Source: Nilaparvata lugens
Taxonomy: Eukaryota; Arthropoda; Insecta; Hemiptera; Delphacidae
Assembly (NCBI RefSeq): GCF_014356525.2
Contig: NC_052505.1
Span: 47,393,969-47,457,968, forward strand
Length of the DNA stretch: 64,000 bases
Direction: 5' to 3'
Shown here: in pieces, positions 35,701 to 48,959 of the stretch
Layout of the letters: every line of letters begins with the position of its first letter
Numbering within the stretch: position 1 is the first letter of the stretch
Position numbers and translations under genes: made by a program
The notes under the pieces: generated by a model
Database searches by the model: none
What the model was told of the DNA's origin: nothing
Seen by the model: only the letters and a program-made list of their open reading frames with translations

Positions 35701-38700
35701 TTCCCATCCAGCTTCTCCGACACCACCACTCCAACCCCCTCCACCGCTTTTCTTGTCTTATCCACTTCTGATAAACTCAAACCGTAGCCGCCCTCCAATT
35801 GCACCTCCCCTTAGCCCTTCCTTTTCGTCTCGCTCAGCCCCATTGCACCTTGTATTTCCTCATTTCCTCCACCAATTCCACCTCCTTTCCATTCAAACTA
35901 ACAACGTTCCAAGTTCCAAACTTAGTGATATTGCGTGGCCTTTTATTTTTCCGTAATCCAGTCCTGTTTCGAGGCTGGTGTAATTTCTCTGAATCCCTGA
36001 TTTGAGTGTGCGGGTGATTGGCCGAGCGACACCGAGTCCCTTTCGGGACGGGGGTTCCTTTTAGTCGCCTCCTACGACAAGCAGGATACTGTGGGTGTAT
36101 TCTGGTCTTGAAGTTTTCTGAGTCAGATGGTCGACTCAGCTTCCCCCATCCACATAGATAATATTGTAGCTCTTAATTTAAATAAATTGTTTGGATACAA
36201 GAGAAGTCCTGAACCAATTTTGTCATGCTAAATTTCCTTGTGCTGATACAGAATAGCCCAAAAACCTCGTATTTTTTGTTCATTTTCCAGTTTTCAACTA
36301 TTTCTGCCAAATCCTGTAATCAAATAAATTCGCTTTCGCCATTTTTTAGATTATGAGATGAGCACTCATTCATCAAAACTCTCAATCTTAAATGAGCACT
36401 GAGTTACAATTATTTTTCAAATATGGGTGAAATTTCAATAAAAAATCTATTTTGATGAATTTTAGTTTTTGATCAACAATATCTTCCGATTTTTGTCATT
36501 TAAATGTATAATTCGAAATCTCTCTGGGCATAATTTTGTGTTCTACAATCTGAGACCAGGTAGAGCACTCTATCTCATATAGATTTCCAGGTAGGCCTAC
36601 TCCTGACAACAATGCTCCTTGTATTTTGAAAAACCCAAGTTTCAGCTTCAACCAACCAATAATAACCAACATCCATTGTCATCATATTGATATTTCGCAC
36701 AATGATATAAGTTCATCCATAAGAATCAACCGTTAAATGTACTTAATTTAGTGCATTAATCAATTAAGTAATTTTTGGGGAAAAAGTATAGAGAAAAATG
36801 GAATATTCTTACTCCAGAAGAAAGCTATTAGGATAATTTATAAGATGTTCATGCAGGTGTTCAAGATACAAGGTGTTCTTGCAGACCTTATTTTAAAGAA
36901 AAGAGATTGCTGACGGCTCCTGCTATTTATATATTAGATTTAGAAATCTTCGTTTTCAAAAATAGAGGAATGTATGAGGAGAACCAGGCGAGTCATCCCC
37001 ATAATACAAGACTTAGAGGTTTTTTACCCACATCATAGACTTAGCCTGCTGGAGAGTGGCCCGTTTTATATGGGAATGAAAATATTCAATTCCTTTTCAC
37101 ATAAGAGAAATTTAGGGCTTGAAGGAGTTAAACTTACAGGTTAGCAGACTTCCTTGTTGGTTAATGTTTGATTAATGTGTGTTATGTGAAATCTGTTGTT
37201 TTGAAATATGAAGGATGATAGATGTTTGATTAAACTTTATCGTGTCTTATACTGCGGGATCGTTGCTAATGCAGTATGCAATAAGCTAATGCTTAATGCA
37301 GTTAAATAATTGTGACGAACAAGAAAAGTAAAGTAAAGTTAGTGGAGAGGCCCGCATAAGGACACCTTAAGGATTATTATACATGATTTTGAACCACCTT
37401 AAAACGAGCCGAGGAGAATGAGCTGTAGTAAGTTGATATCCGATGATTGTATCAAAAGTTATGAGTGTTTGAAATTTTGATCCTTGAGGTATCCTTATGC
37501 TCGCATCTCTACTAAATTGAGTGTATCTAACGGGTGATTGTCATAGTGAACTAAGTTCATTTAATAAACTCATATCATTGTACGAAATCAAATCAAATAA
37601 CTTTTTATTCACAAAACATAATACAAATTCATGAAATTCATTAACACATTTAACAGTGAATACTCTCCACAAAGACTTGAGTCTGTGAGTGGAGAGTGAG
37701 TTCTTTCAAGTTGATTGACAATATGTTCTCATGTTTTGTACATAATTATAATTAAAACTATTTCAATTGAATCAACTAACATTCATCAGCAAATCGAGAA
37801 TATGAATTGCACACAATGAAATTCCATACTGGTAATAAGTATATATAGACAAATATATAAATAGTAGCTTAAAGGCTATACTTATATAAATGGCAAATTC
37901 ACTAAGTTCTGAATAAGAAGGCGGATTGAATCAGTTGCTCTGCAGCATCCCTGCCAATTTCTAATAACCATCTACTCAAATGTTGCTTGTAGGTGTTAAT
38001 ACTGTAATTTTCAGACTGTTTTAAATGATTGGGAACGTTTCTATATAATATATGACATATGTATTTACTATTATTTTTAAAGCAGTTATGTAGGAGTCGG
38101 GGATGAGCAATACCAAAGTTAATTAGATTTCTTGTATTATGAGTATGAGCTAAATTATTGAAAATGAAGTGTTTGTTGTAGTATATGTAATTCATTAAAA
38201 CACGTATGTAAAGCTGTCTAATATTAAAAACTTGAAACTCTTGGTAAACAAGATAAGATGGGTAGCGATTGTCTCGCCTGAGACATGTCTTGATGACTGC
38301 TCGCTGTGCCACCGGCTCCAAGGCAAACGAGGAGGCTCCACCCCAAGCTATGACACCATACATAAGAACTGACTGGATATATGCGTAGTATGCCACCCGC
38401 AGTTGATGTAAAGGGAGGACCTCTCTTAGCTGTCTGAAGGCATATATCATTTTGCGCACTCGCTGCTTCAGTGAAATAGCTTGTGGAGCCCAGCTTAATT
38501 TGTGGTCAATCAGAATGCCAAGGTACCTGTACTGCTCCACTCGCTGCAATACCCCACAGTCACACGTAGTGGACTGATAGTCATTACATGAGTGGAGCCT
38601 GAGGATCTCCTGAACTGGGCTACTGTTTGATTTGAAATAAATAGGCAAATACTTAGTTTTATCAACATTCAGAGTAAGTTTGTTCTGATCGAGCCACTTC

Positions 38701-41700
38701 CTGACACCAAAGAGATCCTTGGTAGCCTTACTGAAAGCATCCTCCCAGGTAGTCCCAAATATGATACAACTGCAGTGTCGTCTGCAAAGAGAAATATCTT
38801 GCTATCTAGAAGAACTTTACTGAGGTTATTGATGTAGACCAGAAAAAGCAAAGGGCCCAGTGTGCTTCCCTGAATCACACCGTAATCTACATTATACATA
38901 TCACTGGAAATATTTTTAATACAGGTGGTCTGTTTCCGTTCATGTAGATAGCTTTGAAACCATTGCAGTGTCACACCTCTGATCCCACAGCATTCCAATT
39001 TCTGCAATAGTTTTGGTCGGTACACAGCATCGAATGCCTTGGCATACTGGATTTATATGGAAAAATATCTGAAAAATTGAATAAAACTAGTCTGGAGGCT
39101 GTAGTGTGAGTAGTTTTTGAGAAAAAAGTTGAAATATGCAAAAAAATCTAAGTAGAAAAACACAGACTTCTACGTTTGATGCCCAATAACTTTCTTTAAT
39201 GACCAGTAAACAAATAATTTTTCGCAATATAAATTGTAGAGAATTCAATTCTGAGAAGAATTATGTAAGCTGTGTAAACTAAATTTAAATAAAAGTTGAA
39301 TAAAATGTATTCTTATTTAGTAAATTACATCACAAAAATTTGCTGTTTTATGAGGAGAGAACTAATAACTCATAGGTTGTAGCTGATTGCAAATAAAATA
39401 TTCGGTTTTTTACATGGAAGTAACATATCTAAATGACATTAAACTCATACCAAAAGACTAAAGATGATGTTCAAAGTGCCCTCCGTTGTTCTGAATGCAT
39501 ATGTTCAGACGTCTTCTCATCGATTGTTGAACCCGTTCAAATATTCCAGGAGTCTGCTTTATCATTTCTATTCCGTTCAAAATCCTTAATCGGAGTTCTT
39601 CAATGGTATCAATCGGAGTATTGTATACTAAGGTTTTCAAGTGTCCCCTAATATAAAAATCCAAAGGTTTTAAGTCTGGTGACCTAGCTGGCCATGCTAT
39701 TGGCCCACCTCGGCCTTTCCATTGATTTGGAAAGCTGTGATTCAGGTGTTCACGAACAGCAACACTGAAGTGTGCTGGAGCTCCATCATGCATGAACCAA
39801 ATGTTTTGGCGCTACTGAACAGGTACATCTTCAAGTAAGATAAATAGCTCCTCTCTCAAAAAGTTTAAGTAGATTATGCCATTAAACTTGGGAGGAAGCT
39901 CGAACAGAAGTAGATGATCTCCTATGATTCCTGCCCAAATGTTTACTGAAAACTGATGTTTTGAATGATTAGGATTGATGGCATGAGGATTCTCATCTGC
40001 CCAAATATGTTGGTTGTGGACGTTAACGATTGCTGTTCTTGTAAAGTGTGCCTCGTCGGTAAATAAAACGGTTGATAAAAGTTTGGATTAACAAGTTTTT
40101 CTAAAAACCATCGGCAAATATCAGCACGGGGAATACAGTCTCGTGGCAATAGAGTATGAACTTTCTGGAGGTGGAGTGGATGTAATTGTTGCTCTTTTAT
40201 TATCCTCCAAATAATAGACTGATAAAAATTTAAAATTTTATAAAGTGATGGCGGTACCAACATTATTGTATGGAGCAGAAACTTGGGTTAACAAGAAGAA
40301 AACATTAAGGAGAGTTCAAGCTGCAGAGATGCGTTTTCTTCGAAGTGTGAAAGGTTGTACAAAGTTAGACAGATTCCGCAATGATGACATTAGAAATGAG
40401 TTAGGAATATCATCATTAGCTGCACAACTTGAAATAAACAGATTGAACTGGAAAAACCATGTGGAACGAATGCCAGATACTAGGATACCAAAGGCTGTCA
40501 CGAAATATAGACCCTACGGTAGAAGGGATATTGGCAGACCTCTGAAAAGATGGTAGAGTAAATAGTTATATCCTTTGAAACCGGAACAGGTGTGTACGCC
40601 TAATCCTTGAAAGAAGAAGAAGAAGAAGATAATAGACTGATTGACATTAAACTGCACTGACAATTCTCTCGTGCTCTTCTCTGGATGTTCATAAATTTCA
40701 TTAAGAACTTGTTCTTCTAACTCAACAGTCATAGTAGATCGGGGTCTGCCTGCATAAATATGCTCTTTGGATATCAAAGAACCTGTTTCAGACAGACGTT
40801 GGTGAATAGTCGCAAAAAGCCTTGAACTTGGACATACTCGGTTAGGAAAGTTATCTTGATACAAACTTCATGCTTCAGTACTATTACAGTGTCCCATCCC
40901 ATACATTAAATGCATGTCAGCTAATTCGGAGTATGAATAATGTCTAAAATTTACCTGCCATTTTTTTAAAAAGTTAACACTTAACACAAAAGCAAAGTGA
41001 AATGGTTAAAAATAACTGGTTAATAGATTAAACAAAAAAACACAGCGCGGTTACAGTAGGCCTGACTCACAGTTTGTTGTTTTGTTCAACAATGAGCTAG
41101 AATATTCCTGAAAATAATTTTCAGCTGATAATTACTTTCAAATATTTTCTTATTTAAAACAAAAAAATCAGCTGTTTTAGAACAGCTGCTATTTAAATTC
41201 ATGTTTTATTTGCAATCAGCTGCAACCTATGAGTTATCTCCTCATAAAACAGCAAATTTTTGCGGTGTAATGTACTACATAAGAATACATTTTATTCAAC
41301 TTTTATTTAAATTTAGTTTACACAGCTCACATAATTCTTTTCAGAATTAAATTCTCTACAATTTTTATTGCGAAAAATTATTTTTTTACTGGCCATTAAA
41401 GAAAGTTATTGGGCATCAAACGTAGAAGTCTGTGTTTTTCTACTTAAATTTTTTGCATATTTCAACTTTTTTCTCAAAAACTACTCACACCACAGCTTCC
41501 AGACTAGTTTTATTCAATTTTTCATATATTCTTTCATATGAATCCAGCATAAGTTTCTCAAAAACTAGTCCCCAAACAATTCAGCATCGGTGTATTTCAC
41601 CAGAGGAACTGAATTCCGGGCGAAATCTTTCACTCTGTATAGCTCGCTAATGAAGCGTTTATGGATATATGTTTATAAGAACTTTTATTCTTATTTTTCC

Positions 41701-44700
41701 TCTACTATCACGTATCAAATTATTTTACCATAATTAAGAATCATATATTTGTATATTTGTTTAAATTACATTGCAATCTAGTCTAAAAGTTCTAATGAGC
41801 AATTTTTTCCTGATAAATAATAACGGGTTAAATTATTAAGATAAGTTAATCTCACAAGGACTACTCCTAGCAACTAACATGAAATTAACAACAAATATTA
41901 AAATATAATCTATAAATAAAAAAATAACATGTATTTCGGATACACATTCACACTATTAACACTGCTCTGCTTTTGATACTTTCACTCCACAACATTACAC
42001 AATTCGAAGGGTTTGGTCCGCTTCAATCTGCGCAGCATAATGTGAGTTGTCATGTAGCTGAAGCTGAATAACTTCTTCATTTTCATGCAGTTGGATCCTG
42101 TCTGCATGCTTGCGTGCGAAGCGCCCAACAAACTCCACCTGCAGATCTCTGTAGATGTCGGCATTCCGGCTGAATCATGGTGCACCGACGATGTTCCTCA
42201 AAACTTTTTTCTGAAATCGTTGGATTAAATCAACATTGCTATTGCTGGCACAGCTCCAGACTTGGATTCCATACATCCATATGGGATTTGCTTGTAGATG
42301 AGGATCTTGTTGTAGGTTTAAAAAACAGAATTTCGGTTTATTTACCAGTCGATTTTTTATACCTTATTTCTAGTTCTTCTCTCTTTTTCTTAACGTGTGC
42401 TTTCCAACACAGCCTTGCATCCAGAGTCATGCCTATATATTTGACCTCGTTAGCAACTGGTACAAGTCTCCCATTGATAGTGCCACGATGTATTTCGTGA
42501 CTAATGAGGGAAATTGATTTCAGAGTTAGTTTTGTCGACACTCGGTAATCTTTTTATAAGATCTCGTTGTACAACAAGCGGCTCAGGCACTGGGCTACTG
42601 CTCAGCTACGCCGCGCATCCTTCTATCTTATCTGACTCGGCTGCCAAGGGAGGCTCGCCGAGCAGAAGAGAGAGCCATTTTGGTCAGTTGGTCTAGAGCT
42701 GTTGAAGGGAGCAAGATGCGGCCAGAGCGGGTGCAACTCGTGACACGATCATTCTCTACATTTCTTCAACAACTTCGAAGAAGTTGCGCCTTCCCTCAAC
42801 TGGAGTTAAAGGAAGACATGTGAGGCATCGAGATACGGCACTGGCGAGAAGGCGACTTCCGTACGACGACTTCCGCGGCTCGTGGCAGTCAGACAGCCTG
42901 TTTCGACCTGTCGAGGAGGACCCAGGAGGATTCCGAAGAGGATCAGAATCGCAAGAGGACCTCGAGTAAGGATTGGGAACGCCTTTCCGACCCGGAGATC
43001 TCGATCCTGACTGCTGGAAACAGCCGGTGACCGAGGTGTTGGACTCGGTGACGGCCAGCAACGCCCGGTTCCAGGGCTCTTCTATCTTGCTGATTCCAAG
43101 TGGAACAGCAAGAGGACCTCGAGCAAGGCTTGGAAACGCCTTTCCCGACCCAGAGATCTCGAACCTGACAGCTGGAGACAGCCGGTGACCGAGGTGTTGG
43201 ACTCGGTGACTTCCAGTGATGCCCGGTTCTAGGGCCCCTCCAGCCTGCTGGCCCCAGGCAGAATATCAAGAGGACCTACAGCAAAGATAGGGAACATTTT
43301 TCCTGTCCCAGAGACTGTATTCTCCAAGAATACCAGACTGTTCCTACTCCCGTCTTTCCACGCCCAACCCTATTAGGCAGTGCGAAAGCACAGCCCCTCT
43401 TTCCTAAAAAAGAGAATCATTTCAATAAGGCACTCAAGGCCCTGTTCCAACCCCCGACTCGAACGAGGGTGGTTGACGGACACCACACCAAGCGTCCCGT
43501 CCCCTGCTGCGGCCCACCCCAGACGCCGACTGAGTCTAGCCGACCAAGATCGACACTGGGAATTCTGGTAGAAGAAGGTGTGGGCAAAAATCTACTCAGA
43601 AGATTGGCACACGAACGTGGGGCTAAAAGTAGGAGGCGAAGAACAGTAATGAGTGCTGAAGAGGAGAATAATTATTGCAAAGGTGAGGAAGGTGTCAAGG
43701 AGGATACATGAGATGACAGCACTGATCCAAGAGTGGCCTGGATCTACAGGCTTCACAGAGATGAAGCAGTGAGATTCTCGGCCGCGGCTGGGCTACCGAC
43801 AACTGGAACCATGTCAGAGTTCAGGAGAGCTCTGATCGAAAACCACCTGAGGACAATGGTGGAGGCCGCCGGTCTAAACAGGATCGGTGGTGGAGCTGGC
43901 ACAGGTCAGGAAGAGCAAGGAGCTGCAACATTGTGGCCACCTGTCGTGGAGGCCACTGCATCATCCAGACTGGAAGAAATACCCTAGGAGACGTCTCCAG
44001 AGTTTGATGGCGACTCCAGCAACTCCTGGGTGTACAGAGTGCACGATCAGGGCTTGAATCTACTTCTCGACTCAGTGCTGACAGACGGTGCAAGTACGAG
44101 CCTGAGGAGGGCTCTGCTGGAGCAACAACAGCGGATTGTTGCGATGCTCCCCGTTTTGGATAATAGGGGGGGGGGAGGTGCTAAGTCGAGGAGCGTGGAG
44201 GCCAGCACCAGTTAGGAAGGAGGCAACTGCGGAGACGCTATACCACTCGGAGCCTGTGCTGGTGAGGCGGAGATGCAGGAAAGGCATAATAACATGCCCA
44301 GGCATGTATTGAAGTCACCTACCAGACCAGACCAGCGGTGCCTGCTGCATCTTGTATGGACCCGGGTGCCGTGTGTGACAAGGTTCGAGGGTGGCGGCTA
44401 TCTTATGATGGGAGTGGAGATGCTCCAATTTTCAAGGAGCTGAAAGAAGCATATGGTTTGTCTGGCAGACAGTTATTTCCAGCGTTACTCGAAATATTAG
44501 CGGGGAAATGTTCCTTATGGATCAGGAATAGGAGAGAACAATGGGGACACTGGGACGACTTCCTGAGAGACTTTCGGTCTCGTTACTATCCACCTACTTA
44601 TGAGGAGGATCTTGAGAATGAAATTCTCGACAGGCGGCAGAGAGAAGGCGAGCTGATAGACGACTATGACGAGGAGCTGCTAACGTTGATGAGAAGAAGA

Positions 44701-47700
44701 GGTGGCTTTTCCGATAGGAGCCAGGTACAGAGATTGTATAATCTTTTACCACGCTACAAGCTCTACATCAGGGAGGCTGAAGTGTACACCATCGACGACT
44801 TGCTACTCTTATCGAGGTAATATGAACGAATTAAGTTCGAGGAGAAGAGTGCTCAACAGAGACAACGAGCTGTGAAACAGGAGGAGGTGAGGAAGCAGAC
44901 CAAGCATCGACAGGAGACAACTACTACACAGCGCCGGAGTGAACAACCTATGGAAGGCCCCTTGTGTTGGCAGTGCAAGAAGGTGGGACACTGGAGATCA
45001 GAGTGTCCGGAGGTTTCACGCTGCCCAAAGTGCGGGAAGCCACGACCAAATTGTTCTTGTGAGAGAGAACAGAAAAAGACTTCTGATAAAACAGCAGTAG
45101 TTAAAACGAGGCTACATATCCAGCTGGAGCCGGAGATCCAGGATGACAACCGTCTCTTCACTACAGTGGAAATAGGGGACAGACAGTATCATGCTCTTCT
45201 CGACACCGGATCAGAATCCAACTATATTAGCTCTAAAGCTTTTAATAGTTTGGAAGCAGTGAAACGAGAGCCTCTGCAGCACGGCGCTGCTATGGCTAAC
45301 GGAGTGGCTGCGCGTCTACGAGGTGGTGTTATAACACACCTGAAAATCGGCAGAATATCCCTATCAACAACACTCACAATAATGGAAGGGCTTTCTCCAG
45401 ATATTCTGCTTGGTATGGAGTTTCTTCGTGAGCACCGGGTGAAAATAGACCCCTATTCCCGGTCAGTGGAATGGGATCCTCATCTCGTCAAAGAGCACAT
45501 TGGAGACGATATTTCTACTCCAAAAGTGGGGAAGGGAGCCGTCAACCCGAAGCTGGCTACTGTTAAAACCCAGCCTGACATGTGGAGGTCGAGGGAGCCA
45601 CCTGAAATTATTCCTGGGAAGAAGAAGGAGAAGAAATTATTTCAAGTCCAGAAACACCTAGGAGGTGTGTGGAAAACTGGAAAAGAGGAATTCATCTCTC
45701 AGAAAATTTCTCTAGCCCGTGGAAAATTCATTTGCTGGCACTGTAAACTGCCTGGGCACTGGAGGTTCAACTCTCCGGAAAAGCTGTACCGGAGGCAGAA
45801 GAAGGAGGATAATTTACAGCAAGGAGCTGGAGATAATCGTCGAGCAGTGCAGTCCAGAAGACTGCAGGTGCTGGAAACCACACAGAAATTCGTTTAAGAT
45901 ATTGCAAACGAGAATCATAATTACAACCGGTATTATAATTGGAAAAAGAGGACGATGAAAATAAACTCTAGACAGCTAGTCTACAGGAAGGAGTGTCACC
46001 TGTTCTCGGGTGCTAATCAGCTTGCCGCGAAGTTAGCGCCGGAATTTTCTGGCCCATTGAGGTCGAGGAAATGTTGAGTGCCGGTAAGAGGTTTACTGTG
46101 CACGAGAAAGGCATCAAGCTCCAGCCACACCTGCCCGAAGATAGAGATGAAGAAGTTGCGGAAAAGGTGGACGGAATTCGAGCGGATGGACACCAGGAGG
46201 CCGAGCGCGTCTATAAAGGGTCGCTGCCTATCCGGAGGATGGGACACCAGAGAGGTGTCACGTGCCACCAATAAGGAGGTAAGAGGCGAGAAGGGGTGAA
46301 TAACATAGAAGTTCAATCATATCACAGCTGTAGAGCTATTTCTGATTGATATATTATCCCATTTAAAATTAGGAAATTTAAAATTTTGTTATCAATGACA
46401 AAATTGCATAGAAATTGAAGAAAATTTATCCCGAATTATTGGTGCGAATTTATCAGCCGAATTTAGAAAATCAATTGCATTAGCACGGTTCTGAAAATAA
46501 TGAGATTTTAAAAGACTGACTGAAGTTATTGTCGTTGAAAGAAATTCGTCAATAGTATATTTAAAGGAAGAGAAGAAAACAGCATACTCCGTTTAATTTT
46601 CAATTGGGAGCATAGTTCTCAATTTTGCTAATAGACCTCTATGTCCCACCTTATCAAATATTGGGCAACATCCAGGAATACTGCACTACAAATTTTCTTC
46701 TCTTCAAGAGCCATTCATTATATTGGTGTTTCTGTGGACTTGCTCTATGGTATTGTGTTTCTCTCTGAATCCGAATTGATGTTTTGGAATCAACTTCTTC
46801 ATCTCTGTGATTGGCTTTAATCTTTTCAAGAACAGTTTTTCAAAAAGTTTTGATATCACAGCTTTCACAGGTAAGAGAAAGATTGGCCTGTACGATGTAA
46901 CTTGTGATGTTTTTTCATGCTTTAAAACCATTATGACTTCTGCAACTTTCCAGTAGTCTGTGATATATCTCAGTCTGAAAGATGAGGATATTTATGAGGA
47001 ATGTAAGGTCCAAAAGAGCCTTCCTAGGAAGCTGTTTCAATACATCCCAAGTTATGAGATCAAACCCTGGTGCCTTCCTGGTTTTTATGCGACTCTTAAT
47101 TATATTTTCCACTTTTTCTACTGTAACTGGTGTGATTCTTGCTGATTTCTGAATAGTAGGCCTATGTAGGAGATGTTCATCTTCATCATAGCTGTCATCA
47201 GTTTTAAAGATGTTCTTAAGATGATTGGCAAACCTAGCTGATTTTTGTTTGCTGTCTCTAGCCCACGTACCATCGACATTTTTAATGGGAGCATTTTGGC
47301 TTGAAGTCCTTTCAATGCACTTGGTAGCTTTCCATAGGGAGTAGTCAGTACTTTTTCCATTAGTCAGCTCAGTGAGATACTTGGAGAATGTTTCATTTTT
47401 TAGATTTTTTATTTCTCTGCTGAGCTGCTGAGATAAGTTGTTCAGCACAGTCTTCTCTCTTGGATTCCTAGTGTTTTGCAATTTCCTTCCTGCTTTTCTT
47501 TTCTGTGATAGAAGATTTTTTATTTCAGTAGGATAGTTGTTTCTTTGTATCCTTCTTTTTATTTAAGGTGTACATGCCCAGGCTGCTTGCAGAATAGAGG
47601 TGACCAATCTTCCAATTTCCGCTTCAAGCTGATCTCTACTTTCAAGTTGTACATTGAGAGCTTTCCTCCAGTAAGAGTCTGAATTGTTTCCAGTTTGTGT

Positions 47701-48896
47701 ATCTATTGCAAAAATATGGAGTTGCTTCTCGTTCTATTGCCCTCTCGCTTAATGTGAGTATAATTGGTGAGTGATCCGATGTCAAGTCACAGCTGTCCTC
47801 AACTTTGATGTAGTTTGTGGAGAAATCCTTTGTTGAGAATCGAACTGATTCTGTGATGAAGGACTCAACACAGATAATATTTAAATAGTGCAACCCCTCA
47901 CCCTTCCCCCTTAGCAAGTCAGCAGTCATCACCTCAGCCAGTCTGCCTACAACTTGCATGAGAAACGTGTCGCAACGCCGTCTGAAACGCAAGGTGATGA
48001 TTGGCCGCCTGCCAGTCTTAACTTTTTGTATTGTCTGGAACTCATATTGTAAATTGCAGTCCTCCGTATCGAGTAACCCATCAAAATCCAACACCTTGAA
48101 AAAGAAAAAGTCTATCAGATCTGGAATTTTTCCCATGTCAGTTGGCCAGTATGTTGTTTTCCACTTGATATTGCTTCACATTTGAATTTCTTGATTGCAC
48201 TAAACAGTTCTCGACCTTTAGTAGTGGTTGATCAGGAGCCCCAGTGATTATTTTTAGCATTGAAGTCTCCTCCTATGATAAACCTCCTACCAAGATGTTC
48301 AAAGAATTATATGTAGTCTTGATGTTTTAGAAGATGTCTTGGAGGGCAAATTGATATTGCTGCTATCGACACTTTGCATCCACTAAGTTTCAATGATATG
48401 ACAGAAGCTTGGATTGTCAGGTGGAAGCTCTACCTGAGAAATGTCAAAGCCAAATTTGGCACCCCCAGCTACTATACAGTGTTAGTTATGCAAACATAGA
48501 ATTTTCAAATTTCTCTATGGAGAAGCACAAGGTCTCTTCTGTATTATCAGAATGATACAGTATCATTAAATTGATACAGTGTCATTTTCTGAAAACAAAA
48601 CTTTGAATATGCGAGAAATTTGTGAAATGTTAATAATTTTCACAGTCTCGCATATTCAAAGTTGCGTATCTTGTGAAACACTTCGGATAAAGAATCCAAA
48701 AAGTAGTCAAGGTTGTAGAGAATTTTCTCCTCTTTTCGCTCGCATAAATCGTTTTTTTACTTTCCTTGCCCTATTACCATAGATAAGGAAAGTATTGCTT
48801 TCCGAAAAAAATTAAGGTACCCCAATTTCTAAATTTCTATACGTTTCAAGGTCCCCTGAGTCCAAAAAAGTGGTTTTTGGGTATTGGTCTGTATGT

Positions 48897-48959
<63 letters not shown>

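Larger units (their letters stand above)
33251..36160 (-). mobile_element. RTE-like LINE, nearly full length, 9-bp target duplication
   Basis: A reverse-strand LINE of 2,910 bp flanked by ATATTGTAG at 33242-33250 and again at 36161-36169. The 3' end is (GAA)-type, as in RTE-like elements. The 5' end contains CTGCTTGTCGTAGGAGGCGA, a leader seen in many arthropod LINEs. Endonuclease and reverse transcriptase frames follow in order, with frame breaks. The short length suits RTE-type elements; clade placement is by general resemblance. Confidence 0.87.
39052..41543 (-). mobile_element. Tc1/mariner-superfamily transposon with about 340-bp terminal inverted repeats
   Basis: Left repeat 39052-39411 and right repeat 41203-41543 are inverted copies; for example 'tgaataaaactagtctggag' at 39080 faces its reverse near 41500, and 'caacctatgag' near 41222 faces its reverse near 39373. 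Between them lies one reverse-strand transposase, interrupted by a LINE fragment. Without that 405-bp insertion and one of its 13-bp duplications the element is about 2.07 kb. Confidence 0.85.
42546..46300 (+). mobile_element. Internally deleted LTR retrotransposon (gag-PR-integrase end)
   Basis: A GC-rich block in an AT-rich window. It holds a leader with 158-bp tandem repeats, a gag with zinc knuckle, a retropepsin, then directly the C-terminal part of an integrase. Reverse transcriptase, RNase H and the integrase core are missing. LTR borders were not identified. Probably a non-autonomous Ty3/gypsy deletion derivative. Confidence 0.72.

Noticed and set aside
42946..43320. CRISPR-like spaced repeats
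   Set aside because: These are contiguous 158-bp tandem repeats in the leader of an LTR element, with no short repeats or unique spacers.
43733..46280. Domesticated gag host gene
   Set aside because: Frames contain stops (43985, 44213, 44818, 45895) and a frame change, and the integrase tail follows, so a decayed element is simpler. Listed as a question in the findings only.
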